This document shows positions 33,501 to 46,600 of a stretch of 64,000 bases of DNA, in pieces; the first letter of the stretch is position 1; every line of letters starts with the position of its first letter. The DNA lies in assembly GCA_022818135.1 (NCBI GenBank), contig JAFMSR010000015.1, positions 28,745,628 through 28,809,627 of the forward strand, written 5' to 3'. The translations under genes and the position numbers were made by a program. The stretch is from Saxidomus purpurata. Lineage: Eukaryota > Mollusca > Bivalvia > Venerida > Veneridae. The notes below the pieces were generated by a model. The model had not been told where the DNA came from. It made no database searches and worked only from the letters and a program-made list of their open reading frames with translations.

Positions 33501-36500
33501 ACTTTAATAAAAAAGATCCCTTCAATTCACCCCCTGCTCCCTTCCTGTTAGGCCCATCATTTTAAATGCTGCCATACTGTCAATATCAAAGTTAATATTC
33601 ACTGTGAGGTACCCATACATGTTTCCAGAAAAAAAAAGTACATGTATATCAATACTATATTTTTGATTCCCTATTGGTGCATTTAGAAATCTAATTTATT
33701 AAAGCAAGAGGTCATCATATGCAAAATTATTTGACCTATTTCATCAAAAATGGTGATTAACACATGAGAACATTTACCCACTTTTCCTAGCAGCTCACTC
33801 AGCACTTTACTTCTGTACAAAATGATTTTATTTTGATACAATGCAAATGATTTCTTACTTAAAATGTATGATCATGATTTAGATATGCAAGTCAATTATT
33901 TCTTTGATTCCACCTTGTAAAATTAGTTTAACAGCTTCTCTTTATTTAATAAAAGTTTGATTAAGCAGTTATATGCAACTTTCTAGCTTCACTGAATTCA
34001 GTTTCAAGATCAGTAGGTACATTGATACAGTGCTTAAAATACCAAGTTCACATGTCCTTTTACATACAATGTAAGTATAATATACTGAAGCATTTGAACA
34101 ACATCAGTCCAGCTGTTTTAACTGACACTGGAGTTGAAGCAACCTACGACAGCCTAAACACAACTGTAAGCTTGCACAATACTCACAATACTATCAATTC
34201 AACAAAACTGCCTACTTACAAAATAGAAAAATCTATCAATGATAAAAGTCCTTACAAGCTTTACCTCCTGATAAAACATGGCACGTCCTGGATATGTAAA
34301 ATATTATTTTGACATCTTATAAATATACGATTCTAAAAATGGTCGTTATATCTATCATAAAAAAGAAAACTGTTAAGAAATAAATCTTTGCTATATAAAA
34401 CACTGATCCGAACTGGTGATGAAAAAAAGCACAAACATGAGGATACAGTGCAGTAAAACACTTCCAAAGGACCATGCTGATCTCCCTTTATGACCAGTGG
34501 TTTGGTCTACTTTCCCCGCAGCCTGCTGTAGATTATTCCATGTTACAACACAGAAGAGTCTATTGCCATATTGCAGGGGGTGACGAGGTTAGCACTTAGT
34601 TACTGAAGGAAGAAGCAAAAACATACTCCAAGAGAAGAATTTCCCTGCCCTGATATCGTTCAATGACATAGCTACCAAAACAAAATTATGTTTGAGGTAA
34701 TTTAAGTCAAGAGTTGTAAATACTGGCTAGTATAAAACAGTTGAAAGTTAAAAGTGTGAATGTTGTTCACATATGAAAATAAGATGAATTCAAACTTTTG
34801 TTAAAATGAAGCACGTGTGAATATTCAGATCTTGAAACATCAAGGTAGGATGACAGATGGAAATACCAGGAAAAAAATGACCATTCAAGAACTGATTAAA
34901 AACATAAAATGCAGTCACTAAAACCTTGAAAAAACTCTTTAATAAAAGCAAAACAATAGCTGGTTAGGGGACATCAAATCTGTCGAAATGCACCAGTAGA
35001 TAAAAAGTGATAATACAAGCTTGTTGTACAACAATGCATACAGAACCTGGTGAAGGTATAGAACTCTTGACATTAAAATGAATGCATGAACATTTTCGTT
35101 CCTTCATTCAATTTAGGTTAGGCGAGGGATAAAATTCGGATGTTTTAAAAATACACAATACTAAGACGGACTATCATCCATGAAAATAATATATTACAGA
35201 CACACAATCATGCTTTTAGCATCAGAGAAGTAAATGAACAACACAATATTAATCATTTACAATATCTTACACAATGTAAATCACCTGTTTTCAACCTAAG
35301 AATAGTTTTATTTATATATTATCTTTCGTTTCGCACAAATATCGCTGTTTGTGTGAAACTTCGGCACAAATAGTTTTTACAATAATTTTCTAAATTTATG
35401 TTTTTTATTATAAAACGATAAATTTTATTCCTCATGTTTACGCATTTTTCCTCTATTTCTAAAGATGTTTATGATAAGAGAAAACAATGAAAGCTAAAAG
35501 ACTCAAAACAAGAAATGTGTTTCAACATGACCAATAAATACTGTATACAGCTTTTCAGCTTTACAACTCCATCTAGGACAAAATCACTTTGAAAAAATGT
35601 TTAATTTTGTCTTAGAAATACCACTGACACTGGTTCCTAGCTTTTATTATAAAACTGAGTTACCTTTAAGCAGAAACTGGTTTAAATTATCTAAATATCT
35701 ACATGTACATATGATTGATTCATTTAATGAAATCATCACATTCTTTCACAAAATAAAAATTCTCATGTACATAACGCATTATGATCCCGTATGTTCTTCT
35801 CCATATAGTCTCCAACTTGTACCACCCACGTCAACAACACATGAATCTGAAATTAACTTCATAGGCTACCTTCATAACAACATGTCCTTGTTTAATCAAA
35901 AACACTTTACTGACAATTTCAAATATAGCTGATGACACTTCGCCAAGATCTTAAAGACTCGAGTTACATTAATTTTCCCATTCTAATTCAATAAAGTTGA
36001 ATTAATACTTAATTGCAGCAGACACAGGTACCTATGAAAATTTTCTTTCTTCACAAAGTTCAATCACATCTGAAAACTTCTGCAAATGAATCTGTGGGAA
36101 TTTACAATAATCACAGTGTCACACTTAGAACAAAATCTTTTAACTTCAGACTCGGCCATCGAAAGTTTGAAATTCTCACGTTTCCTCAAAAAGTATAAAA
36201 AGTATCCTACCAAATTAAAATCATAAAGGTATAAGAAGACAAAAATGTTTAACTAGACTGTTTTTCATGTTGTTATATAAACATATAAACATGTAAACCA
36301 TCATACATGTTACAAAGGGATCAACAGGTAGACAAACTTGACTTCAGGTCAATTACTGACAAGCAAGTAGATGAAAACATTCAGAACACAAAATGAAGTC
36401 TTCAAATTCTGTTAAACATAAATTTGTTAGGGAAGACTAGGCTTATTGTAAAGTTTCTTTGTATTTTTATCTTAGCGTGGAACATTATGGACTTGAGCTC

Positions 36501-37250
36501 TATTTAGACCCCACCTCTCCAAATCTTGATTTTGATTTAGTAAATTCTATCATTTCAGGTGAATTTGGTACATTGTATAATATTGTACCTTTAAACGTAA
36601 ATCTTAATTTTGGCAAAGTATTTCAACCTTCTCTGACAATGTTTGAATGTTTTCAACTACCTGTAACAAAATGATGAACAAAAAGACACAATAGGTTACA
36701 GAATTTCCTGCAATACTACACCATTATTCCAACAGTTAGAATATAATTCCTTCATATTGTAGTTACACGTGTATGACTCATGATACAAAATAAGAGAAAC
36801 GAAAAAAATCACAATTTTAGTCTACATTTTCATCTAGCGTGTGCATATTTCATCCAAACTCGTCTTCGGACTCGAGGTCTACTCCATTCACTTAATAAAC
36901 TCTGTCCAACATTAAGTTGACATCAACTTCCGATTTCGTAACTACTTGTTACTCGTTTCTCAGGTGAAATGCCATTTCAGTCATTATGTAACATGTGAGG
37001 AAAAAAATCCCATAGTCTTTATCTATGTTTCACATGGATTTTCCTCAAATTTAATATAAAAAAAACAAACTATTGACGAAAGAATGCAGGAAGCACATTT
37101 GTGTGCCTAGTTAATCTTACTATATCTTACATATAATGTACAAAAAATGTATGAAATAAAGAGATTTATCACGTAAACGTTATATTCTTTCACTACCCAA
37201 AACGATATTTGGTGGAATTCACACGCATGTGTCTCTGCTGTTCACAGATG
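30546..37250 (-). other. Possible very long 3' UTR of the glypican gene
   Basis: Downstream of the glypican stop the sequence is unique-looking, AT-rich, without the tandem modules common elsewhere, and without a recognisable exon for 6.7 kb. A minus-strand AATAAA at 30546-30551 (CTGAATAAAG) is a plausible distal poly(A) signal. Other AATAAA/TTTATT sites, for example near 35315 and 35405, could end shorter transcripts. An AT-dinucleotide run lies at about 32281-32300. The UTR reading is an inference from position and composition only. Confidence 0.35.
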
Positions 37251-37690
37251 TTACAAAATTATTCGCACAGCTAAGAACATGGCTGATAAAATCAATAAAG
37301 CACTTGTAGACACGGATGACGCAGCACCTCCAACATTTTTGTCCTTATTATTCGGCTTGCTTATGTCATATTTTGGATTTTTTGGATTCTGGAATCCAAG
37401 ATCATTGTCTGATGTGTTGGGTCGTCCTGGTCTACGAGTCTGTGGCGTGAATCCAGGCCGCACTCCAGGTCGCACTCCAGGTCCCACTCCCGGTCGTCTA
37501 TCCGGATACCTTGGCCGTTCAACTTCGTCATCAGGTCCCATACCGGAGCCAGATCCACTGAAAACTTCACCATCATCATCATCATCATCATCATCAACTC
37601 TGTCTTGACCGTCGCCACTAGCAACCACCCTGTCACCTTTGTGACGTCTGTCTCCACTACCTTCCAGATCATCCCCACTGGCATCAATAT
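37251..37690 (-). CDS. Glypican last coding exon: GAG sites and GPI signal
   Basis: 146 codons plus stop TAA; its first two bases complete a split Asp codon. Encodes acidic Ser-Gly sites (IDASGDD, EGSGD, VASGDGQ, FSGSGSG) where heparan sulfate chains would attach. A run of eight Asp comes from a GAT microsatellite (37568-37594), followed by a Pro/Gly/Arg-rich stretch with [10 protein letters not shown] and a C-terminal hydrophobic segment [19 protein letters not shown] after a small-residue GGAASS region suitable as a GPI omega site. The stalk is longer than in vertebrate GPC4 and differs in sequence. Confidence 0.95.
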
Positions 37691-40600
37691 CTAGATAAAA
37701 CAGTACACATAATTGTAAACTTGCAGAAATAACAAATTTTGTTGGATAAAAATCAAATGCCAAAAAAAAAGAAGACTTAAATATACTATAAAGAAAACCT
37801 GCAAATTTATTTCCAAGCCTATTATTCCCTTGAATTACCTTATAAATGGTAATTTTATTCTACTTGACTGAATTTATTATGAACTGTATGTGCTTACTTT
37901 CAATATCAGGAAACTTGCAATTTCAGTTTGACATGCCCCTAATGCTCTACCACACATAGTTTATTACTAACCTGTCAATCAATCAAGGACTTAATGTCTC
38001 TAAACTTTTCAGTAATAATTTAGCAGTGTACTTCAAATATGCCACGCCCAATAAAAGGATAACTGCCACGCCAAATAAAAGGATAACGGACTATTTATCC
38101 TTTTCAGCATAAAATTCTAAGAACATGCAGATTTTTGTGCTAGGGAAATTCATTTTTCAAATATATTCCCCTGTAACTTAATTAAGGCAATCACGTATCC
38201 CTGTGAAATATGAGTATTTTAGATTTACCAATATCCGTAGACTTCCATTCTACATCCACTCCATGGTAGGCATTGTGTAGTTTTGTGGTGATCAGTTTCA
38301 GATTGTATATCTGTACAGAGATGATGCCATTGTCCTCCTGCACATCTACCGTAACCTCTGGGTTGTTGACTTGGTAAATACGACCGTCCTTTTGTACTTC
38401 AGTTACATACCTGAAACATGTATTATTTTTTTTAGTTTTCTATAGCTACTTGTGTACCAAAATAAACTAGAGCTATCACTAAATGTGATTAATACCCCCA
38501 AAAGGATTGCTTTATAAACTGAAGAAGTTCGTAGTAACATAATACCTTGCAAACAAACTAAAAAGAGATTTGTTCTAGCAGTTCCTCTCATTGTGCTTGA
38601 CCATTGTAGAAGTGTATTGAATTCCAACTTGTAGTTTTCAAAAATGCTCCAGACAGGGAAAAGTAACAAAGGGCAGTAACCAGAATTAGTCAAGATGGAG
38701 TTATGGTTCCTGTGCACCGCCTCCCCTCTCACTGTGCTTGACCATTGTATGAAGTTGTATTGAATTCCAACCAGAAGTTTTCAAGTTATGCTCCCCCCGA
38801 CAAGGAAAAAAAAGGGGGTAATAACTCTGCCTAATGAGTCAAGATGGAGTTATGGTTCCCGTGCACCCGTGCACTTCCTCTAAATGTCTTGACCATTGTA
38901 TGAGGTTGTACTGAATCCCAACCATTATTTTTTCAAGTTGTGCCCCCTCCAGGACAAGGAAAAGTAACAAAGGGCAAACTCAGTAAATACTCAAGATAGA
39001 GTTATGTTCTTGTACACTGCACTTCCTCTGAGTGTGCTTGACATTGTATGAAGTTGTATTGAATTCCAACCAGTAGTTTTCAAGTTATGCTCCGGACAAG
39101 GAAAAGTAACAAAGGGCAATAACTCTGTAATTGTCAAGATGGAGTTATAGTTCTTGTGCTTTGACTTCCTCTCAATGTGCCTTGACCATGTATGAAGTTG
39201 TATTGAATTCCAACCAGTAGTTTTCAAGTTATGCTCCGGACAAGGAAAAGTAACAAAGGGCAATAACTCTGTTAGTGAAGATGGGTTATAGTTCTTGTGC
39301 ACTGCCTTCCTCTCAATGTGCTTGACCATTGTATGAAGTTGTATTGAATTCCACAGTAGTTTTCAAGTATGCTCCGGACAAGGAAAATGCAACGACCGCC
39401 CACGCCCGACAACCACCGGTGACTCCCATATACCCCCCTAACTCGTTTTAAATTACTGGCGCTTAAGTTTACAATCACCATGATACTAGACCACCTCTGA
39501 TGTTGAGTGGTTAAAGTCACCGTCTTGAAATCACTGTACAACAATAATTGATTGAGAGTCATGGGTTCGAGTCTTTATGCGAGGAAGTTAGCAGTTTCTT
39601 AAAGAGGACAAGGTTTTAGTACTAGTCCTTCCAAGGAACTATGGTTAGGTAAACTGCCCCCCCCCCTCTTCAAATGACCGAAGTATGGTTGAAAAGGGTG
39701 TTAAACCCATACAACAACAACAACAACAACAAGTGTGATATTGATAGGTTTACACTGGTAATACAGTAGTTCAATAATAATCTAATTTTCCAAAAAAATT
39801 ATATTTAAATAATCAATCTTTATGAATTGATTTAAGTTTTACGCTTATAAAATGAGATTTCAGCGAACAATATGATAAAACTTGGCATCAATGCAAGCAG
39901 ACAACAATACCAACTCTAATACAATATTTTCAGAAGAAGAAAAAAAATATCATTCAATATCCAGTGTTCAGCAACATTTGCTGTCATAGATAAAGGCTGA
40001 ACATAATAACACCACTGATACAACTTGTCTAGACATGCAATTTAACAGAACAAAAAGTTTATCTGGAGTTATCTCCCATTTAGGTTGAACTGTGTCACGT
40101 TTACAGAGAAGTTCACGTTACCAGGCCAATTTAACATTCCATAAAGAATTGTATCAATTTCATAATGTCTTCAGACCAACAATTCCCAGTAACTCTTGTA
40201 AATTGTATAGTAAAGTCAACACAATTTTTCAGGATTTATTTAACGCGTATTCCAGCTACTAAACTGTAGCGAATTTGCCGCGACTATTTTAGGAACAAAC
40301 CTCCTATGGTGATTTTAGCTCACGTTAGACATATGTACATGCCACATTTGAAATGAGTGGCATTTCTTAAGTGAAATATGGATTTGACTGTAGACTCTTT
40401 AAAGGTTAAGTGTTTTTCTGTCTTGGCATTAGGATTAAGTATCTGTTTGGTTATGAAACAGGATGTCACTGACATGTTTAGTCACCCAGCTGTTCCTATT
40501 CATAAAGGTTTGGGCTAGACTTTTTATGGGGAAAAAAGAAGCTAGACTGTTTCTAAAGTACTCTTCCCTATGTTCATTAGACAGGTGCCATTTTATGTAT

Positions 40601-43600
40601 ATATTTAATGTTCATCCCTACTGCAACAAAAGGCATTTTAGTTTCTACAGTCCAGTATGGATGAATACTGGAGGTTGATTTTTTTCCCGGCAAAAACATG
40701 TGTCTCCCCCTGTAACGTGACATTACCATCGTAGCACTGACGGGGATCAAACCCAGGACCCTCTGATCCTGGGGCAAACTTGCTAACACTGTGCCACAGT
40801 ACCTGTACATTTCTCTTCAAAATTTTATTTAATCTTGGTTACAGAATTATCAAGTAATAATTAATTTATACCAATCCAATGTCTTCTTTATTGTGAAACA
40901 TACTATGTGCTGATGTTAATGTAATAAAAACACTGATGCCGTACCTTGCCCTACCCTGCCCGTTCCAACAGTCCTCATCCTCACCGGGCTGGTTGGCTAT
41001 TTCACCATTGCATATAGAATACGGAAGCTGTACCCAGAAATTCTTAGCTGCCTCAACCTAAAAATGTTCAAACACAACATGAAAATGAATAAAGATTAGA
41101 ACTGTGTGGGAAACATATGTTGCTACATCTCTGTGGACATCGACGGTTCACCAAAACCTCATTTACCAAAACTCACTACCTGAGCAAGACAATAAATAAT
41201 GCATTTTACAATAAGGTTATGACAAATTCAAATAATTTACATTATCAAAAGGTTAAAACTCACCAGAGCAGAGCAAAAAGATACCAGAAAAACTTACACA
41301 AATTTATCACTGAAGTTGATTCATAATCCCTTAGGCAGACACATTGTTTTAACATAGATATAATATGAAGCAACCCAACAAGCATAAACTGTTGGCTGAA
41401 CTAAAAGCATAGCTCCAATAGGGCATAAAAAGGCTATGACATTATGCTAAGAAACTGCTTAATTTCGCATTCGTTCTTTGACAATGTGTAACAAATGTAA
41501 CCACACAGGAAAGTAATATTCCTGTAAAAGTAAATCATTCATCAGTTGAACCTTTATCTAAACTGATCTAAACTGAGCAGCCACTTGCTTTTTGCAATCA
41601 GAGTTGTAATATCCAAAACAGACATTTTAACGTAGGTACACCAGAAATCAGCCATCTCCATCAAGTGGTCTGCATGGCATCTTAATATTTAAGTATATTA
41701 AAATGTTAGTACATCAACTGGTTACCTTATCCTTAATGTCTTTCACAAGACGATCCAGGTTTGTTCCTGCGGCCGTCACCTCCTTCTCATTACTCTGACC
41801 ACCACGTGCGTATGTCATAAACTCCTTTCCATACGCATACTCGTCATTTGAGGTCTGTCGCTTGTAGCGACTGTTCGGGTTCCTGCGTGGCTCACCACAA
41901 CCTTTGAAGATCTGAAAAAGTAAACATTTCATTAGAATTTTGTCAGCCCCAATCATTTCAGATTATGTAACTTGCACAAACAAAAAACCAAATCCTGCAC
42001 AAACAAGCCCTTTCAGCGGCATACAAGGATTTTTAAAGATGTTCTATAAACTAAACTAAGGTAAGTTAACATGACTCTGCAAGCAACACATTAAGTGCCA
42101 CTATTTTCATAGTTTCATACTGGTGACAAGAAAATCTGATACCTTAAAAATACGGCCGAGTTAATTTTTCCTTTTTTGAGTACGTCATAAAAATTGCCAC
42201 AACATTTGGACAGCAGTTTATACAGTTAAGAGTACTATTGGACTTTTGTTCCAAAGTTGTTTTTTCTACTTGATTTCTCACAATTGGCACACATTTGCAT
42301 ACCTTCTAGAACCCTTTACTGGTGACTGTACAACTGAATACTAACAAAGCTTCTCTTATTAAGCTCATAATGTCCCAACTTTCCATTTTATTCCTACACA
42401 ATTAATTCAAATGTGTCTTCCATAAAACCATACAAATTCTCAATAACTGAATCAACTTCCATAAAAATTGTGCCCATAAAACCAGCCAGCAATTTTCTGT
42501 GCATGATCACGAAACAAGGTTTTTAACAAGTAACTTCCACATGATTTTAGCTTCTCCCCTCAATTACTGGCCATTTCCTACTGCTAAAAGCAACCAATCA
42601 ATCTGTAAGTTGCTAGGCGAACGGTATAATTGTAGAAGAATAAGTTGTTCCATCAGAGAATGTTTGATTTTTCATTTACTACCTGTCACAAGTACTAACC
42701 ACAATTATAAGAATATATGAAGTCTAATTTCATGGCCTAATAAGCTCAAGACATTTTACTAGGAAAGGTCTAAAAGGTCAAACGTGTGTTTCTTGTATGA
42801 AATGCCATTATCATGCACGGAAATAATTTACTCTACCATCAAGGTAAAAATGCAGTTTGCAGATGTGTATTAAAAATTTTCTTTGAATCCTTATGCCAGC
42901 AGGCTTGGATTTGTTAAACATTTTACATGTAATTCTAATTATCGAAAATATATTTCTTTCCAGCGGATTTGAGGGCGATATTGAGCTGGTGAGATTATTA
43001 TTTTCATTACTATAAAAAAATCAAACTATATTAACTAACAATAATTTTTGTTCCTGATTTCTTTTACAGTTCCAATGTATCAAGTGCTTACAAAACAGAA
43101 GTATAACTGTTTACTGTTTGATAATTTTTCACATCTGCGTAACCTCAACACAGATGTATTTTTTATATTTTCTGACTGACAGAACATATGTGTATCAATC
43201 AACACAGTTGGAAAATCGTTTCACATTTCTGCATTGCTGCATTTCTTTCGCTGATAAACCTATTTAGAGATAACATTGAGGAAATTCCATGCTTTTCTAC
43301 AGGAGATTTATGGCCGAGTGAGCCGTTCTATTAAACTACTGCCCATAAACTGCAATTTAGATCCTCAATTCCATATGACTTACAACATGAACAAACTCTG
43401 GAAGATTGATTTCCATACATATTTTTTTTTTTTTTTCTGGGCTCTCGATTTGATTCAAGATTGCTCTGTTTTCACCGCCATAAAATGCAGAGAATTCCGC
43501 AAAATCTTGCTAAAATAGGACAGTAGAAGCAGTGATTACCCTCTTCCTGTAAGGGGAAGTAACTGCTGCTTAGAGTTTGCTAGCCTTGCCTAAAGACATC

Positions 43601-46600
43601 AAGTCCTTCCCTCAATCTACTGTTAATTTATCTCAATTTTCTATTTCAAGGAATCAAGCCATCATTTCCTTACTGATGGTTAGTCTTGGCAAAGACCAAT
43701 GACGACTCCTAATGCCACCTATTTGAAACTTCAAGGTGCCTATTATATTTGACATTTTATTACCTTTGAAAGGAGAGGAATCAATACAAGTTACTTATAC
43801 AGAGCTTGAGACTACGGCACTAGGTCGATAGTTGTTTTAAATGGTGAAGCAATCACTGAGGGAGGATTCTAGAGAAAAGACGTCATAAACATTCAAATCC
43901 CCCCCAAGGTCTAAGATCATGCCCCCTAACAATAATAGAGGCTATAACTACATCCCCTGACAATACGTAAGTGCTTATTTTCTTCAGACAAATATAGACT
44001 TTTTGTGCTATATGAAATATGCTTCAAGCTATCTGGCAGAATATAGACCAGTGAAGATCACAAGACTTATCATGATCTGCACTGACTGAGACAAACTCAC
44101 TGACAGGCAAACTCACTGACAACTCACCGACAGGCAAACTCACCGACAGGGTAGGAATAAACCACGAGCTGACAATTTCTAAAACAGTTATTGGAATGAC
44201 GACCATTTTCTGTTTTCCACTTTTAAACAGTTTCAACCTTCATAAATATTAATACCTTCATTAAAATTAACACATCTATTTACATATCATTCCTATTCAC
44301 TATTGTACATGTCTTTCCTTGTCTTCATGTGCATCCAAAGCAGTACATTTCTAACTTATATGCAATCAAATAAGACTTACAACCAGGAGGTTTATTTCAT
44401 GCATCAATGGTAAGTGTGCAAATAATCTGCGCATTTCAACATATCTGCTACAAATTCATCATAACTACACATAATTTATTGTGCACTTTCACCCATACAT
44501 TGCTCTGCATGTGATACATTTCAAGGCAAACTGACAATTTTGCATTTAGGCCCCATTATTATGTTTATTTTCACAAGTTGATAACACTATATCATTTTAG
44601 CATTTGAGATCTTTTTGGGATATGATGAATGCTTTGAAACTTCTGCAGTACTTCAAAATGTTGCTTTATTTATTTTTCAGCCCCCTGAATGTCAGGAGGA
44701 TAATAACAGGGCCACAAGAGTTCAACACTCTGGTGGTTAACAGTCCAGACTTGTTTGGTATTCAGCGGACAACAGATTGGTTGATTTACTTCACAGACCA
44801 CGGGGGATGCTTACAGACTTCTAACATGTCAAAAGAGTCACACACTTTGTAGGTTTAGTTTTGAGACTTGTTAGATAATCACAGAATGACAGAATCCATT
44901 ACAGCATTCAGAGTTCTTTCAAAGCAAGAACTTAATCTAGACTGTAACCTGAAAATATAATATCCTATTAATTCATATAGTATATACATGGTATAGAATC
45001 ATATACCTACCCTTTCTGTAACAGTGGTACTATCTTCCTGAAAGTTCATGATGGCTTCTGAGATCTTCACATCTATAGGATCCACCACTGTCTCGATATT
45101 GAAAGGACCTTCCAGTCGTTCGGCTACCAACTTCAGGGCCTCTGTAAATAAAAACAAATACTTTTTAATGATATAATTATTTTATATGGACATGTACTAA
45201 GTATTTTATATAAGGCGTTTTTTGTTCACTTGACCTGTTTCAATGCATTTATTGAGGAGAATGATATTGCTAATCACACCAATTAAAGGGAAGTTACTCA
45301 GGTAAACAGAATCTGTTGAAACTGTACATGAATCATTAACACAAGTAACTTTTATAAACTGATAAAAGCTGGTTTTCCTTTTCGAATTTCCAAAAAAGTA
45401 CACATTTTTCAAAATTTGTCTTACTTCCAGATTTGTTTTTAACTCATTTCCATGTTTTCATGACTCAAAAATTCCAAATAAGTCTCAATGGTACTGGACC
45501 CATTCCCAAAAGCTAAGAAAAACAAATCTTGAAATTAGATGTTACAAAAGGAAATGACAGAAGCTGGTGAAGCTGGTGACAGCATACCAGTATAAGTTCT
45601 AATCCCGATGGATATTGGACAGACATATTTATTGTACAATAAGCCTTTAGGTAATGAAAGCTAGATTTCATTTGCCGATGTAAATATCTGTTAACATAAA
45701 TCATCGTAAAGCTGGTCTAGTTGTATCATTAGGAACATATCTCTTACATAAAATGACAATTTTCTCTGGGGGAAAAAAACTCGCACTCATTTCAGTAAGC
45801 TTAAAACGCATTGCTTATTTCATAGCATCATCTTTACCCGGGCCTCCACAAAGTGCTGAATCAGCTAATTGCGTAACAACTACTTGCAAATGCCCTTAAA
45901 TATACAGTGAACTGTTGCAGGAGAAAGTGTGTGTGTGTGTGTGTGGGGGGGGGGGCCTTCCAGGTGCTTAAAATGAATTCAGTTTGCAGCTGGTTTAAAA
46001 CAACCATAAACATAAAGGAAGTAAAAAATCACAATGACCCATTTTAGTTCTTGTCCAAAAAGTATCTTGAGGGCGGGAAAAATACACTAAATGAGCATTT
46101 GTCACAGTTTCAATTTCTTATGTCATCAACATCTCATTGTTTTCCACTCTAACAATGTTCATTCACACAAACCTTTTCTTATTCAACAATACAAGTCAAG
46201 TACTTGGGTGATTCATCACTTAAAAATACTTCAGTGAATAGCTTGTACTTGAATAAATAGTTTCTCTCTATTGTTTTATTCCGTTCCCACAATTATTTCA
46301 TTACCAAGTTATTTGTCATTGTTTAGTTAAGTTTGGGAATCTCCAACTGCTATCAACCACAAAGGTGTGCTGTCAACATAAAAAAAATATTTAATTGTGT
46401 CAATGTGTAGCTTTTGTTTCCTAATTAACCATACAAAGACAGACCATCTATAGCAGCCCTTTGGATCTTATTTAACCCATCCCTATAGATGGTGGTTCTT
46501 TAAATAGCTATGTCTAAACATGAAAAAGTTTCTTTCCCTGTATATTGAAATCATCCCCAAAAATAGTATCCTTTTTTCCTTCCATGTTAATGAACAATTA

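Larger units (their letters stand above)
38411..40944 (-). other. Glypican intron with tandem array and SINEs
   Basis: 2534-bp intron containing the ~140-bp array (38566-39385), a plus-strand SINE (39488-39735) and a minus-strand SINE (40677-40812). The rest is AT-rich without recognised features. Confidence 0.85.

Noticed and set aside
37279..37608. 109-codon plus-strand frame
   Set aside because: Antisense shadow of the last glypican exon; the minus-strand frame has the expected Ser-Gly sites and GPI signal and joins in phase to the other exons.
39488..39580. Possible tRNA gene (A and B boxes present)
   Set aside because: The cloverleaf arms do not pair properly, and the sequence continues into a SINE body and (CAA)n tail. 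The same reasoning applies to 40677-40812.
40577..40820. 60-77 codon minus-strand frames
   Set aside because: They overlap a SINE; the coding appearance comes from its tRNA-like head.
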